Assembly (NCBI RefSeq): GCF_013365535.1
Contig: NZ_CP053590.1
Location: forward strand, 4,578,501 to 4,642,500
Direction: 5' to 3'
Source of the DNA: Aquimarina sp. TRL1
GTDB lineage: Bacteria > Bacteroidota > Bacteroidia > Flavobacteriales > Flavobacteriaceae
Length of the DNA: 64,000 nt
Below are positions 9,411-17,551 of this stretch, in pieces (within the stretch, counting starts at the first letter, position 1; the number at the start of each line of letters is the position of its first letter). Under the pieces are notes generated by a model. It was not told the origin of the DNA. It did not search any database and saw only the letters and a program-made list of their open reading frames with translations. Position numbers and translations under genes: made by a program.

Positions 9411-10374
9411 AACAATACATTGGGGCATATTAGGATGTGGATCTATTGCGCGAAAATTTGCACAAGACTTGCAAACAGTTCCTAATGCTCAATTAACTGC
9501 TGTAGCAAGCAGGAGTACAGAAAATGCTCAAAACTTTGCTAATCAATACAATGCCCGAACCTATTACACATCTTACGAAGCATTGTGTAAGGATGACAAT
9601 ATCGATATTATTTATATTGCTACTCCTCATGTTTTCCATCATGAGCAGACACTTCTTTGTTTACATCATAAAAAAGCAGTGCTATGTGAAAAACCATTTG
9701 CGATGAACAAAGAACAAGTTCAGGAGATGATTACACTTGCTCAAAAGAATAAATTGTTCTTAATGGAAGCATTATGGACCTATTTTTTACCACACTATCA
9801 AGAGCTGTTGTCTATTATTAACAATAAAGAATTAGGGGCAATCCGATCTTTAACGGCTGATTTTGGATATTACAGTACTTTTGATCCTGATAGCAGAGTC
9901 TACAACAAAGCATTAGGAGGTGGTAGTCTTCTCGATATTGGTATTTATCCTCTTTTTGCTGCGCTAAGCATGATTGGTTACCCTGATGACATACAAGCTT
10001 CCGCGAACATGACTTCAACCGGAGTAGATGAGAATTGCCACATTAAATTACAATACAAAAGTGGAGTTTCTGCCAGTTTATATAGTACGATTACTAAAAA
10101 AACAAAGACAGAAGCTATCCTTGTTTTTGAAGAAGGAACCATACATATACATTCACAATTTCACAAACCAACCAGTTTTACTATAGAAAAAAATGGTAAA
10201 AAAGAAACAAGAAAATTTCCTGTAACCACCTTCGGTTATAATTTTGAGGCAGTACATGCTCAAGAAATGCTTTTGGCAGGAAAAACCGAAAGCCCAATAA
10301 TGTCTTTTGATAAAAGTCTGCAATTGATACAATTATTAGATCAGGTACGACAACAAATAAACCTTATCTATTAA
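9403..10374 (+). CDS. Gfo/Idh/MocA-family NAD(P)-dependent oxidoreductase
   Basis: 323 aa. The N-terminal Rossmann domain shows GILGCGSIARKFAQDL and VASRS, with the family signature CEKPFAMN near residue 95. The C-terminal half has GGGSLLDIGIYPL, the catalytic-site helix of the family, with the Asp and the His-equivalent region. Members oxidise or reduce sugars, inositols or related polyols in the cytoplasm. The ATG overlaps the symporter stop. A terminator follows immediately, so this is the last gene of the 4972-10374 cluster. Confidence 0.9.
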   Translation: MDKTIHWGILGCGSIARKFAQDLQTVPNAQLTAVASRSTENAQNFANQYNARTYYTSYEALCKDDNIDIIYIATPHVFHHEQTLLCLHHKKAVLCEKPFAMNKEQVQEMITLAQKNKLFLMEALWTYFLPHYQELLSIINNKELGAIRSLTADFGYYSTFDPDSRVYNKALGGGSLLDIGIYPLFAALSMIGYPDDIQASANMTSTGVDENCHIKLQYKSGVSASLYSTITKKTKTEAILVFEEGTIHIHSQFHKPTSFTIEKNGKKETRKFPVTTFGYNFEAVHAQEMLLAGKTESPIMSFDKSLQLIQLLDQVRQQINLIY

Positions 10375-10409
10375 AAAAAGCCGGTATGCATACATACCGG
10401 CTTTTTTTA
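10373..10409 (+). terminator. Intrinsic terminator of the deacetylase-symporter-oxidoreductase operon
   Basis: Stem AAGCCGGTATG / CATACCGGCTT followed by seven Ts, starting at the stop codon of the oxidoreductase gene. Confidence 0.88.
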
Positions 10410-10474
10410 TTGGCACTGCCAAAGGGTATAATCCCTAAGGTAGTTTACTATTTATGAATGTATAAGGGTATCTG

Positions 10475-11317
10475 TTACTTCGCCCCCCATTCTTTTAAGG
10501 AATCTTGATTTAGTTTTACATAATCATCATTTCCAGCTTTTTTAGCAAGTTCTAGCGATGATTTTGCAGCTTTAATCGCTCCTGCTTTATCTCCGCTAGC
10601 AGCATAAATAAGAGATTGTTGTCTCAGGTGCCAAAAAGCAGGCTCTTTTCTCAAAGTAACCGCTTTGTCTATATATTGTTTTGCTTTTGCAAAATCTTTT
10701 GTATTCTTATAAAAAACAGCTGCTTGATAGTAATCATTAGCACTAGGTCCTGCTAATACTTTCTCAATACTTGCTATTGCTTTTTTCTTAGAAGGAACCT
10801 CAATTTTAAAAGCTACTTCTGTAGTATCCCATACAAAATTAAGTTTCGCGCTATCCATTGTAAAATCACTAAATAAAATCGTGAAGGTCTCCACACTCAT
10901 TGGTAATGCACTAGCCTTAACAGTTGTTTTCAGTGCTACCTTACTATCATCCCAATTTCTAGGAGTACCCCAGTTAGAAGCATCAGAATAGAATATAACC
11001 TCCCAATTCTCTTTTCCAGGTTTTGTAAAAACCGCATACTCTCCTTTTTTTAGTTCTTTCCCTCCTATTTTAACATCATCGCTAAACGATATTTTAGTAT
11101 TCGCATTAGCACCAGTTCTCCATAATTTATCATAAGGAACCAATCCTCCGAATATAGTACGACCTTTCTTACTAGGTCTAGAATAAGAAACGGTAACATC
11201 TGTTAATCCCACTACCTGTTCTATCTTAGAATTCGGGCTAGGTTGTGGCGTTTCAACCTGTGCAGTAGCCCCTAAGCAAAATAGTGATGTGCTTAAAAAT
11301 AAGACAATTTTTTTCAT
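10475..11317 (-). CDS. DUF2911 domain-containing exported protein
   Basis: 280 aa with a signal peptide (MKKIVLFLSTSLFCLGATAQ). Residues 25-175 match DUF2911: VSYSRPSKKGRTIFGGLVPY, LWRTGANANT, GEYAVFTKPGKENWEVIFY. The C-terminal 90 residues are alpha-helical with TPR-like periodicity (AKAKQYIDKAVTLRKEP, GDKAGAIKAAKSSLELAKKAG). Periplasmic protein of unknown function, very common in Bacteroidota. Stands alone, convergent with the oxidoreductase gene. Confidence 0.88.
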   Translation of the reverse strand: MKKIVLFLSTSLFCLGATAQVETPQPSPNSKIEQVVGLTDVTVSYSRPSKKGRTIFGGLVPYDKLWRTGANANTKISFSDDVKIGGKELKKGEYAVFTKPGKENWEVIFYSDASNWGTPRNWDDSKVALKTTVKASALPMSVETFTILFSDFTMDSAKLNFVWDTTEVAFKIEVPSKKKAIASIEKVLAGPSANDYYQAAVFYKNTKDFAKAKQYIDKAVTLRKEPAFWHLRQQSLIYAASGDKAGAIKAAKSSLELAKKAGNDDYVKLNQDSLKEWGAK

Positions 11318-11410
11318 CGTGTCAAATATTAAAATTAAATGATTTTTATAAAAGTAAGTAATTGGTCTCGGCTGAACTAAAAGTTAACAAAACCTTAAAT
11401 TAAGGAATGT

Positions 11411-11418
11411 TATATTTG
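11411..11418 (+). promoter_or_regulatory. -7 element of the aquaporin promoter
   Basis: TATATTTG, exact TAnnTTTG, about 20 bases before the aquaporin ATG; no clear TTG at the -33 position. Confidence 0.5.
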
Positions 11419-11438
11419 CTGACATTTTATCTTTAGAT

Positions 11439-12104
11439 ATGAGAAGAAAATACATATCCGAGTTCATTGGTACCTTTGCATTAATATTCTGTGGTACAGG
11501 CGCAATGACTATCAACGAAGTTACCGGTGGTGATGTTACCCATGTCGGTATCGGGATTACCTGGGGATTAATTGTAATGGCAATGATCTATGCATTTGGA
11601 GAGATTTCAGGAGCCCATCTCAATCCCGCTGTAACAATCGCATTCGCTTTTGCCAAAAAATTTGAATGGAGAGAAGTCCCTATTTTTATCATAGCACAAA
11701 CTACAGGTGCTATTCTGGCCAGTACAATCCTTTTATTACTATTCCCCGAAAGTGAATTTCTGGGAGGTACCATTCCGAGTATTACACCTTTTAGAGCATT
11801 TATAATGGAATTAATACTAACTTATTTTCTAATGCTGGTTATCATAAATGTGTCTACCGGTTCCAAGGAAATTGGAATTATGGCCGGTATCGCTATCGGA
11901 GGAACCGTAGCCTTAGAAGCTATTTTTGCAGGACCAGTTACCAATGCTTCTATGAATCCGGCTCGTTCATTTGCCCCTGCTCTATTATCAGAACATTGGG
12001 AACACCAATGGTTATATTTTATCGCTCCTTGTATTGGAGCACTATTAGCTGTCGGAACGTGCAAACTGACTAAACCAGACAACTGTTGCGTTGACTGTTC
12101 ATAG
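11439..12104 (+). CDS. MIP-family aquaporin/glycerol channel
   Basis: 221 aa with six transmembrane segments. Both pore-lining NPA boxes are intact: AHLNPAVTIAF (first) and ASMNPARSFAP (second). The Arg directly after the second box is the selectivity-filter Arg. Facilitates passive movement of water or small neutral solutes across the inner membrane. The C-terminus carries a Cys-rich end (CCVDC). No operon partner; about 200 bases separate it from the SRPBCC gene, and the promoter region of the photolyase set lies there. Confidence 0.93.
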   Translation: MRRKYISEFIGTFALIFCGTGAMTINEVTGGDVTHVGIGITWGLIVMAMIYAFGEISGAHLNPAVTIAFAFAKKFEWREVPIFIIAQTTGAILASTILLLLFPESEFLGGTIPSITPFRAFIMELILTYFLMLVIINVSTGSKEIGIMAGIAIGGTVALEAIFAGPVTNASMNPARSFAPALLSEHWEHQWLYFIAPCIGALLAVGTCKLTKPDNCCVDCS

Positions 12105-12105
12105 T

Positions 12106-12137
12106 TTGTTTAACAAATAAACAAAATAATTAAACAA
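12106..12137 (+). promoter_or_regulatory. Candidate operator: TTGTTTA / TAAACAA / TAAACAA half-sites
   Basis: TTGTTTA at 12106-12112 forms a perfect 7-bp inverted repeat with TAAACAA at 12118-12124. A second TAAACAA at 12131-12137 repeats it directly 13 bases on. The array ends 8 bases before the TATATTTG element, so a bound protein would cover the -33 region of the SRPBCC-SDR-photolyase genes. Confidence 0.5.
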
Positions 12138-12145
12138 TTTAGTTG

Positions 12146-12153
12146 TATATTTG
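12146..12153 (+). promoter_or_regulatory. -7 element upstream of SRPBCC-SDR-photolyase genes
   Basis: TATATTTG, an exact TAnnTTTG, 150 bases before the SRPBCC start, leaving a long 5' leader. No TTG at the -33 spacing; the half-site array occupies that position. Confidence 0.45.
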
Positions 12154-12304
12154 TATGTACTTATGCATGTCTAAATAAGACCGACTGTCTTATCTCAAGA
12201 TTGTAAGCATTTTTTTACATAGGAGATAATACGTATCTCCTGAACGTATCTAAACATCTAAATTTCTATTCCCAGAATAGAAAGCATATCAAAAATACAC
12301 TACG

Positions 12305-12769
12305 ATGAAGTTATATCGTTTATCTCAAAAACAGAGATTACCCCTCTCTGTAGAAGCTGCATGGAACTTCTTATCCGATCCTAAAAACCTATCCGTAATA
12401 ACTCCTGATTATATGGGGTTTACTATTGTATCCGGAGCTGATAGAAAAATGTACCCAGGACAAATCATTCAATATATTGTTACTCCAGTATTGGGAATAA
12501 AAAACACCTGGGTAACAGAAATCACACATGTTGTAGATCAGCATTATTTTGTTGATGAGCAGCGATTCGGACCATATGCACTATGGCATCACAAACATTT
12601 TATCAAAGAAATTCCCGGAGGTGTAGAAATGGAGGATATCATAGATTATAAACTACCATTTGGAATTCTGGGGCGTTGTATACATCCTTTTATTGTCAAA
12701 CCAAAATTGGAAGAAATATTCAAGTATCGAAGAAAAAAGCTAATTGATTTATTTGGTACATTTGACTAA
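12305..12769 (+). CDS. SRPBCC-family ligand-binding protein
   Basis: 154 aa, cytoplasmic. The opening RLSQKQRLPLSVEAAWNFLSDP and the PYALWHHKHFIKEIPGGVEMEDIIDYKLPFG segment match the SRPBCC (Bet v 1-like) proteins that flavobacteria encode beside photolyases. The fold has a deep hydrophobic cavity; no catalytic residues can be assigned. First gene behind the candidate light-type operator, followed 112 bases later by an SDR and then a photolyase; the three are probably one unit. Confidence 0.8.
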   Translation: MKLYRLSQKQRLPLSVEAAWNFLSDPKNLSVITPDYMGFTIVSGADRKMYPGQIIQYIVTPVLGIKNTWVTEITHVVDQHYFVDEQRFGPYALWHHKHFIKEIPGGVEMEDIIDYKLPFGILGRCIHPFIVKPKLEEIFKYRRKKLIDLFGTFD

Positions 12770-12881
12770 CTTCGTTTCATTACGAACATATATGTGAACG
12801 TATTATTCAATAATGAAACCGGCTTGATTAAAACAACTATCAAAGCCGCTATCTAACCTTTTAAACGATAAAAATAAGCAA

Positions 12882-13577
12882 ATGAAAAATATACTCCTCA
12901 TTGGTGGAAGCTATGGTATTGGTTTTGAAATAGCATTAAAACTACACAGAGAATACAATATCTTTATCGCTTCCAGAACAGCAGAGAATTTAGGAAATTT
13001 AGAAGTAACACACATCCCTTATGATGCGACTAAAGATGAAATAGATATCTCTTTGCTACCAGAAACCATTGATGGATTTGTGTATTGCCCGGGAAGCATT
13101 ACACTAAAACCCTTCGAGCAGTTATCACATGAAGCTTTTGAAAAAGACCTTCAGATTAATTTTACCTTCTTAATTAAAGTAATCCATACTATTCTTCCCA
13201 GATTAAAAAATGCCACGCAAGCCAGTCTTATCTTTTTTAGTACGGTAGCTGTAAAACTAGGAATGCCTTATCACACCAGTGTTGCTGCTGCCAAGGGAGC
13301 CATCGAAGGTTTTGCACGAGCCTTAGCCGCAGAATACGCTCCTAAATTCAGAGTAAACGTTATCGCCCCATCCCTAACCAATACCCCATTAGCCAATCAA
13401 TTATTGAGCACAGACCTCAAAAAACAAAAAATGAATGACAGGCATCCTTTAGGACGTATTGGTCAAACTACTGACATCGCTAATATTTCCAAATTCTTAT
13501 TAAGTGATGACAGCAGTTGGATTACAGGTCAAGTTATTGGTGTTGACGGAGGAATGTCGACCTTACACACCCACTAA
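12882..13577 (+). CDS. SDR-family protein lacking the canonical catalytic Tyr
   Basis: 231 aa Rossmann protein. The cofactor loop is GGSYGIG (residues 7-13), with SRT after beta 2, and the C-terminal IDGGM-like VDGGMSTL end is typical. The active-site helix reads YHTSVAAAKGAIEGF: the Lys is present, but the residue four before it, normally Tyr of YxxxK, is Val; the nearest Tyr is eight before. Photolyase-linked SDRs in flavobacteria often share this pattern, so it may be a reductase with altered chemistry or a binding protein. It sits between the SRPBCC and photolyase genes, 42 bases before the latter. Confidence 0.8.
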   Translation: MKNILLIGGSYGIGFEIALKLHREYNIFIASRTAENLGNLEVTHIPYDATKDEIDISLLPETIDGFVYCPGSITLKPFEQLSHEAFEKDLQINFTFLIKVIHTILPRLKNATQASLIFFSTVAVKLGMPYHTSVAAAKGAIEGFARALAAEYAPKFRVNVIAPSLTNTPLANQLLSTDLKKQKMNDRHPLGRIGQTTDIANISKFLLSDDSSWITGQVIGVDGGMSTLHTH

Positions 13578-13619
13578 TACCTGTACAGTATTTTCTAAAA
13601 ACAAATTACCTTTAATTTA

Positions 13620-14918
13620 ATGAAACAAAAAGTAGTCATCCATTGGTTTCGAAGAGACCTGAGATTATACGACAATACCGCTTTGCATCATGCATTATCA
13701 AGTGGGCTTCCTGTGATCCCTGTCTTTATATTTGATACTGGCATTATATCTGGTCTTCCTGAAGACGATGCAAGAATATCATTTATATACTCCTTATTAA
13801 AAAACATTCAGGATACATTAGAAAACAACTTTAGTTCATCAATACATCTTTATCATACTAATCCGGAAACTGCTTTTATACAAATTTGCAACGACTATGA
13901 CGTTCAGGCAGTCTACACTAATCATGACTATGAACCATATGCCACAGAAAGAGATACCTGCATAGGAAACTTTCTGAAAAGTAAAAATATTTCCTGGCAT
14001 ACATATAAAGATCAGGTTATTTTTGAGAAAGAGGATATCGTAAAAAAAGACAATTCTCCCTATATTGTCTATACCCCTTATAAGAACAAATGGTTAGAGA
14101 AATTCGATTCTTCGTTACTAGTGCCATTTTCTATTAAAGGGAACAATTTTGCTTCTATCAAAAAAAAGTTCCCTACACTGACAGAAATCGGATTCAAGGT
14201 ATCTGACAAAACCGTTACTCCGTATGACCTCTCATCGATACGCATCAACAATTATGAAGAGACAAGAAATTTTCCTGCAATTGCCTCTGGTACATCCAGG
14301 TTAGGTCCTTATCTGCGTTTTGGCGTTCTCAGTATAAGAGAAGTAGTTCAAAAAGCAATAGAACAACCTAACAAAACATTCTTGTCCGAATTAATCTGGA
14401 GAGAATTTTTTATGCAAATCCTTTGGCATTTTCCACACACTCCTCATAGCGCATTTAAACCAAAATATGATCGGATACCATGGAGAAATAATGAAATTGA
14501 ATTTGAAAAATGGAAAAAAGGGCTTACAGGATACCCATTAGTTGATGCAGGAATGAGGCAATTACAGCAAACGGGATATATGCACAATCGGGTGCGTATG
14601 GTAGTAGCAAGTTTTCTCTGCAAACATCTCTTAATCGATTGGAGATGGGGTGAAGCATATTTTGCAGAAACCCTGCTCGATTATGAATTAGCAGCTAATG
14701 TAGGGAACTGGCAATGGGCTTCCGGATCGGGAGTAGATGCAGCTCCGTATTTCAGAATATTTAACCCTACTACTCAAATCACAAAATTTGACAAATCACA
14801 TAGCTACATCAAAACCTGGGTAAAAGATCTGCAAGAACTGAGCTATCCTACTCCAATAGTAGATCATAAAACTGCCAGAGAACGCTGTCTAGAAACCTAC
14901 AAAAAAGCATTACTCTAA
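13620..14918 (+). CDS. Cryptochrome/photolyase-family flavoprotein, probable CPD photolyase
   Basis: 432 aa. The N-terminal alpha/beta domain begins VIHWFRRDLRLYDNTAL. The FAD domain has SELIWREFFMQILWHFP, GYPLVDAGMRQLQQTGYMHNRVRMVVASF and GNWQWASGSGVDAAPYFRIFNP, the strongly conserved FAD- and DNA-binding signatures. The size suits a class I-type bacterial photolyase (PhrB-like) rather than a long DASH protein. It repairs UV-induced pyrimidine dimers using blue light; a photoreceptor role cannot be excluded. Last gene of the SRPBCC-SDR-photolyase set. Confidence 0.9.
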   Translation: MKQKVVIHWFRRDLRLYDNTALHHALSSGLPVIPVFIFDTGIISGLPEDDARISFIYSLLKNIQDTLENNFSSSIHLYHTNPETAFIQICNDYDVQAVYTNHDYEPYATERDTCIGNFLKSKNISWHTYKDQVIFEKEDIVKKDNSPYIVYTPYKNKWLEKFDSSLLVPFSIKGNNFASIKKKFPTLTEIGFKVSDKTVTPYDLSSIRINNYEETRNFPAIASGTSRLGPYLRFGVLSIREVVQKAIEQPNKTFLSELIWREFFMQILWHFPHTPHSAFKPKYDRIPWRNNEIEFEKWKKGLTGYPLVDAGMRQLQQTGYMHNRVRMVVASFLCKHLLIDWRWGEAYFAETLLDYELAANVGNWQWASGSGVDAAPYFRIFNPTTQITKFDKSHSYIKTWVKDLQELSYPTPIVDHKTARERCLETYKKALL

Positions 14919-14947
14919 GGAAATCTCCTCTTTACAAACATCCATTG

Positions 14948-15826
14948 TTACAAAAATGGCTGAATCATTTTTAATGCTGGATTTCTATTATCCTTTTTCC
15001 AAATTACCGAAAGGATTGCCTGTTGTCTGATAGCAGGAATCTCTATGAATTTAATATTCATATCAAAACCATGTTGCAATGAAGTAGGAATAATAGCCAC
15101 GCCCAATTTATTCTCTACTAGTCTAAAAATGGTCTGCGCATGCACTGATTTATGCGTTACTTTGGGATGAAATCCTTTATCCTCACAGATACTCATAATT
15201 TTATCGTAATACAACGGACTATAATCCGATGAAAAAAGAATAAAGTTCTCTCCTGCTACCTGATCAATACTTTGAAAAGAAGCTACATCTAATTCGTGAT
15301 CCTGAGGCAACACCAAAGAAAAAGTGTCCATATGTACCGTTTTTTTAGCAATTCCTTCAGGTACCCTGTCCAACCGAACAAAACCTATATCCAGATGATC
15401 TTTTAGGATTCCTTCTACCTGATCGTGGTTGGTTGTTTCCTCCAAGCTAAACTGTATATCTGGATAGGCATGATTTGCTTTCACCAATAAATCGGGAATA
15501 ACTGTCTGCATTGCCGAACCAAGAAAACCAATTCGTACCTCCCCTTCACTTCCCTTGTCAATCAATGAAGTTTGTCGAATTGTGAAATCTATGTGATTAA
15601 AAATAAATTCTATTTCCTTTTTGAGATAAACTCCCGCAGCTGTCAAGGTTACATTACGCTTATTTCTTATAAACAAAGCTGCCCCAATTATTTCTTCCAT
15701 TTGCTTAATCTGCCTACTAAGTCCAGGTTGAGAAATAAAAAGGCGTTCCGCCGCTTTCCTAAAATGCAATTCTTCTGCTACTGCCAGAAAATACGTAAAA
15801 TGACGCAACTCTAACTGATAACCCAT
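14948..15826 (-). CDS. LysR-family transcriptional regulator, likely of the hut operon
   Basis: 292 aa. Residues 5-64 form the winged HTH: LRHFTYFLAVAEELHFRKAAERLFISQPGLSRQIKQMEE. The rest is a LysR substrate-binding domain (VRIGFLGSAMQTVIPDLL ...). Divergent from hutH with an 84-base shared region containing a 9-bp inverted repeat, the classic arrangement for a LysR activator of the adjacent operon. Urocanate or histidine is the expected coinducer by analogy, not seen in sequence. The C-terminus is close to the photolyase stop (convergent, 29 bases). Confidence 0.87.
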   Translation of the reverse strand: MGYQLELRHFTYFLAVAEELHFRKAAERLFISQPGLSRQIKQMEEIIGAALFIRNKRNVTLTAAGVYLKKEIEFIFNHIDFTIRQTSLIDKGSEGEVRIGFLGSAMQTVIPDLLVKANHAYPDIQFSLEETTNHDQVEGILKDHLDIGFVRLDRVPEGIAKKTVHMDTFSLVLPQDHELDVASFQSIDQVAGENFILFSSDYSPLYYDKIMSICEDKGFHPKVTHKSVHAQTIFRLVENKLGVAIIPTSLQHGFDMNIKFIEIPAIRQQAILSVIWKKDNRNPALKMIQPFL

Positions 15827-15831
15827 AGTTA

Positions 15832-15867
15832 TTAATAATTGATATTATTGGTATTTCTAATTATTAA
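15832..15867. promoter_or_regulatory. Inverted-repeat operator between lysR and hutH
   Basis: TTAATAATT at 15832-15840 and its exact reverse complement AATTATTAA at 15859-15867 are separated by 18 bases. Within the spacer a smaller imperfect AATAAT-TGAT-ATTATT dyad overlaps the left arm. Position fits a LysR-type recognition site serving both genes. Confidence 0.5.
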
Positions 15868-15910
15868 AAGTAAACATTAATTTAGTGTTTTCAAATATTA
15901 ATAAAACATA

Positions 15911-17491
15911 ATGGCAACTATATCGAATCAATTTTTATACGGAGAAGGATATCTAACCGCAGGAATAGCTTTGCAAATAGCTAGAAATGAAGTAAAAGGA
16001 ATTATTTCAGAAGCATCTAGAACCAAAATAAAAGACAATCGACAAGTAGTAGAAAACATAGTAGCAAAAGGAGAGGCTGTATACGGAATTAATACAGGAT
16101 TCGGTCCTTTATGCACCACTATGATTTCTAAAGAAGAAACCAGAATTTTACAAAGTAATATATTACAGAGTCACAGTGTTGGTGTCGGGGAACCAATAGA
16201 TACGGAATTAGCCAAGCTAATGCTGATTCTTAAAGTACAATCTTTATCCAAAGGATATTCTGGAATTGCAGAAACTACATTGGACAGAATCTTATGGCAT
16301 ATCGACAATGATGCGATTCCGATAGTCCCTTGTCAGGGATCAGTAGGTGCTTCAGGAGATCTGGCTCCTTTATCCCACTTATTCTTGCCATTATTAGGAC
16401 TTGGAGAAGTTGTATACGAGGGAAAAAGAATCCCTACTTCAGAACTATTTGAAGCACACAACCTATCTCCTATTGACCTGGGACCAAAAGAAGGGTTAGC
16501 ACTCATAAACGGAACGCAATTCATTGCAGCACATGCTGTACAGGTAGTTGCCAAATTACAAAGTTGTTTATCACAGGCTGATATTATCGGAGCTTTAATG
16601 ATCGAAGGCTTACAAGGTTCCATCAAACCTTTCTTTTCGGAATTACATCAGCTAAGAGCCTATAAAGGAAATATTCATGTAGCAGCAAGAATCAAAGCCT
16701 TATTAGAAGGTTCGAAGATCATGGAAGATCATGCAGCATGTGAACGTGTACAAGATCCTTATTCATTGCGTTGTATGCCACAAGTTCACGGGGCCTCCAG
16801 AAATGCCTGGTTACACCTTAAAGAGTTACTCGAAGTCGAACTTAATTCAGTAACTGACAACCCTATAGTAATAAGTGAAGAGCTTACGATTAGTGGAGGA
16901 AGTTTCCATGGGCAACCCTTAGCTATGGCTATAGACTATGCTTGTTTAGCTGCTTCAGAATTAGGAAATATTTCAGATAGAAGAATTTACCTCGCTTTAG
17001 AAGGAACTTCTCCCGGAGTTCCAAAATTATTATTGGAGAACACAGGAATCAATTCAGGATATATGATCCTCCAATATACTACTGCTGCTTTAGCTAGTGA
17101 AAATAAAGGTCTGTGTTTCCCTTCCAGTGCGGATAGTATTCCTACTTCTTTAGGACAAGAAGACCATGTAAGTATGGGATCTATTGGAGGTAGAAAAGCC
17201 CTTCGTGTTATTAACAATCTAGAAAAAATATTAGCCATTGAATTACTAACAGCAGCACAGGCTTTTGATTATAGAAAACCATTAAAATCAGGAACTATTC
17301 TCAATGCGGTTCATGAAAAAGTAAGAGAACATGTCAGCTTTGCTGATAAAGATCGTGTATTTGCTATTGATATAGAAAAAGCTATTTCATTAGTCAAAGA
17401 TCAAACTATCTTACGAGTAATCGACGGACTTGACGAAACAGTAAGCAACACTTTAAAAACACAATTTTCTAACGAATTGGACAAGTATTAA
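15911..17491 (+). CDS. hutH: Histidine ammonia-lyase
   Basis: 526 aa, slightly longer than the usual 505-510. Catalyses non-oxidative deamination of L-histidine to urocanate and ammonia in the cytoplasm. The Ala-Ser-Gly triad that cyclises to the MIO electrophile is residues 147-149 in GSVGASGDLAPLSH. YGINTGFGPL near residue 58 provides the catalytic Tyr loop. First of four hut genes in pathway order, 60 bases before hutI. Likely under the divergent LysR protein. Confidence 0.95.
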   Translation: MATISNQFLYGEGYLTAGIALQIARNEVKGIISEASRTKIKDNRQVVENIVAKGEAVYGINTGFGPLCTTMISKEETRILQSNILQSHSVGVGEPIDTELAKLMLILKVQSLSKGYSGIAETTLDRILWHIDNDAIPIVPCQGSVGASGDLAPLSHLFLPLLGLGEVVYEGKRIPTSELFEAHNLSPIDLGPKEGLALINGTQFIAAHAVQVVAKLQSCLSQADIIGALMIEGLQGSIKPFFSELHQLRAYKGNIHVAARIKALLEGSKIMEDHAACERVQDPYSLRCMPQVHGASRNAWLHLKELLEVELNSVTDNPIVISEELTISGGSFHGQPLAMAIDYACLAASELGNISDRRIYLALEGTSPGVPKLLLENTGINSGYMILQYTTAALASENKGLCFPSSADSIPTSLGQEDHVSMGSIGGRKALRVINNLEKILAIELLTAAQAFDYRKPLKSGTILNAVHEKVREHVSFADKDRVFAIDIEKAISLVKDQTILRVIDGLDETVSNTLKTQFSNELDKY

Positions 17492-17551
17492 AATCATGTA
17501 TTTTAAATAATTAAAGACTTTTATTTAAACAATACATTTAAAAAAATAAAA

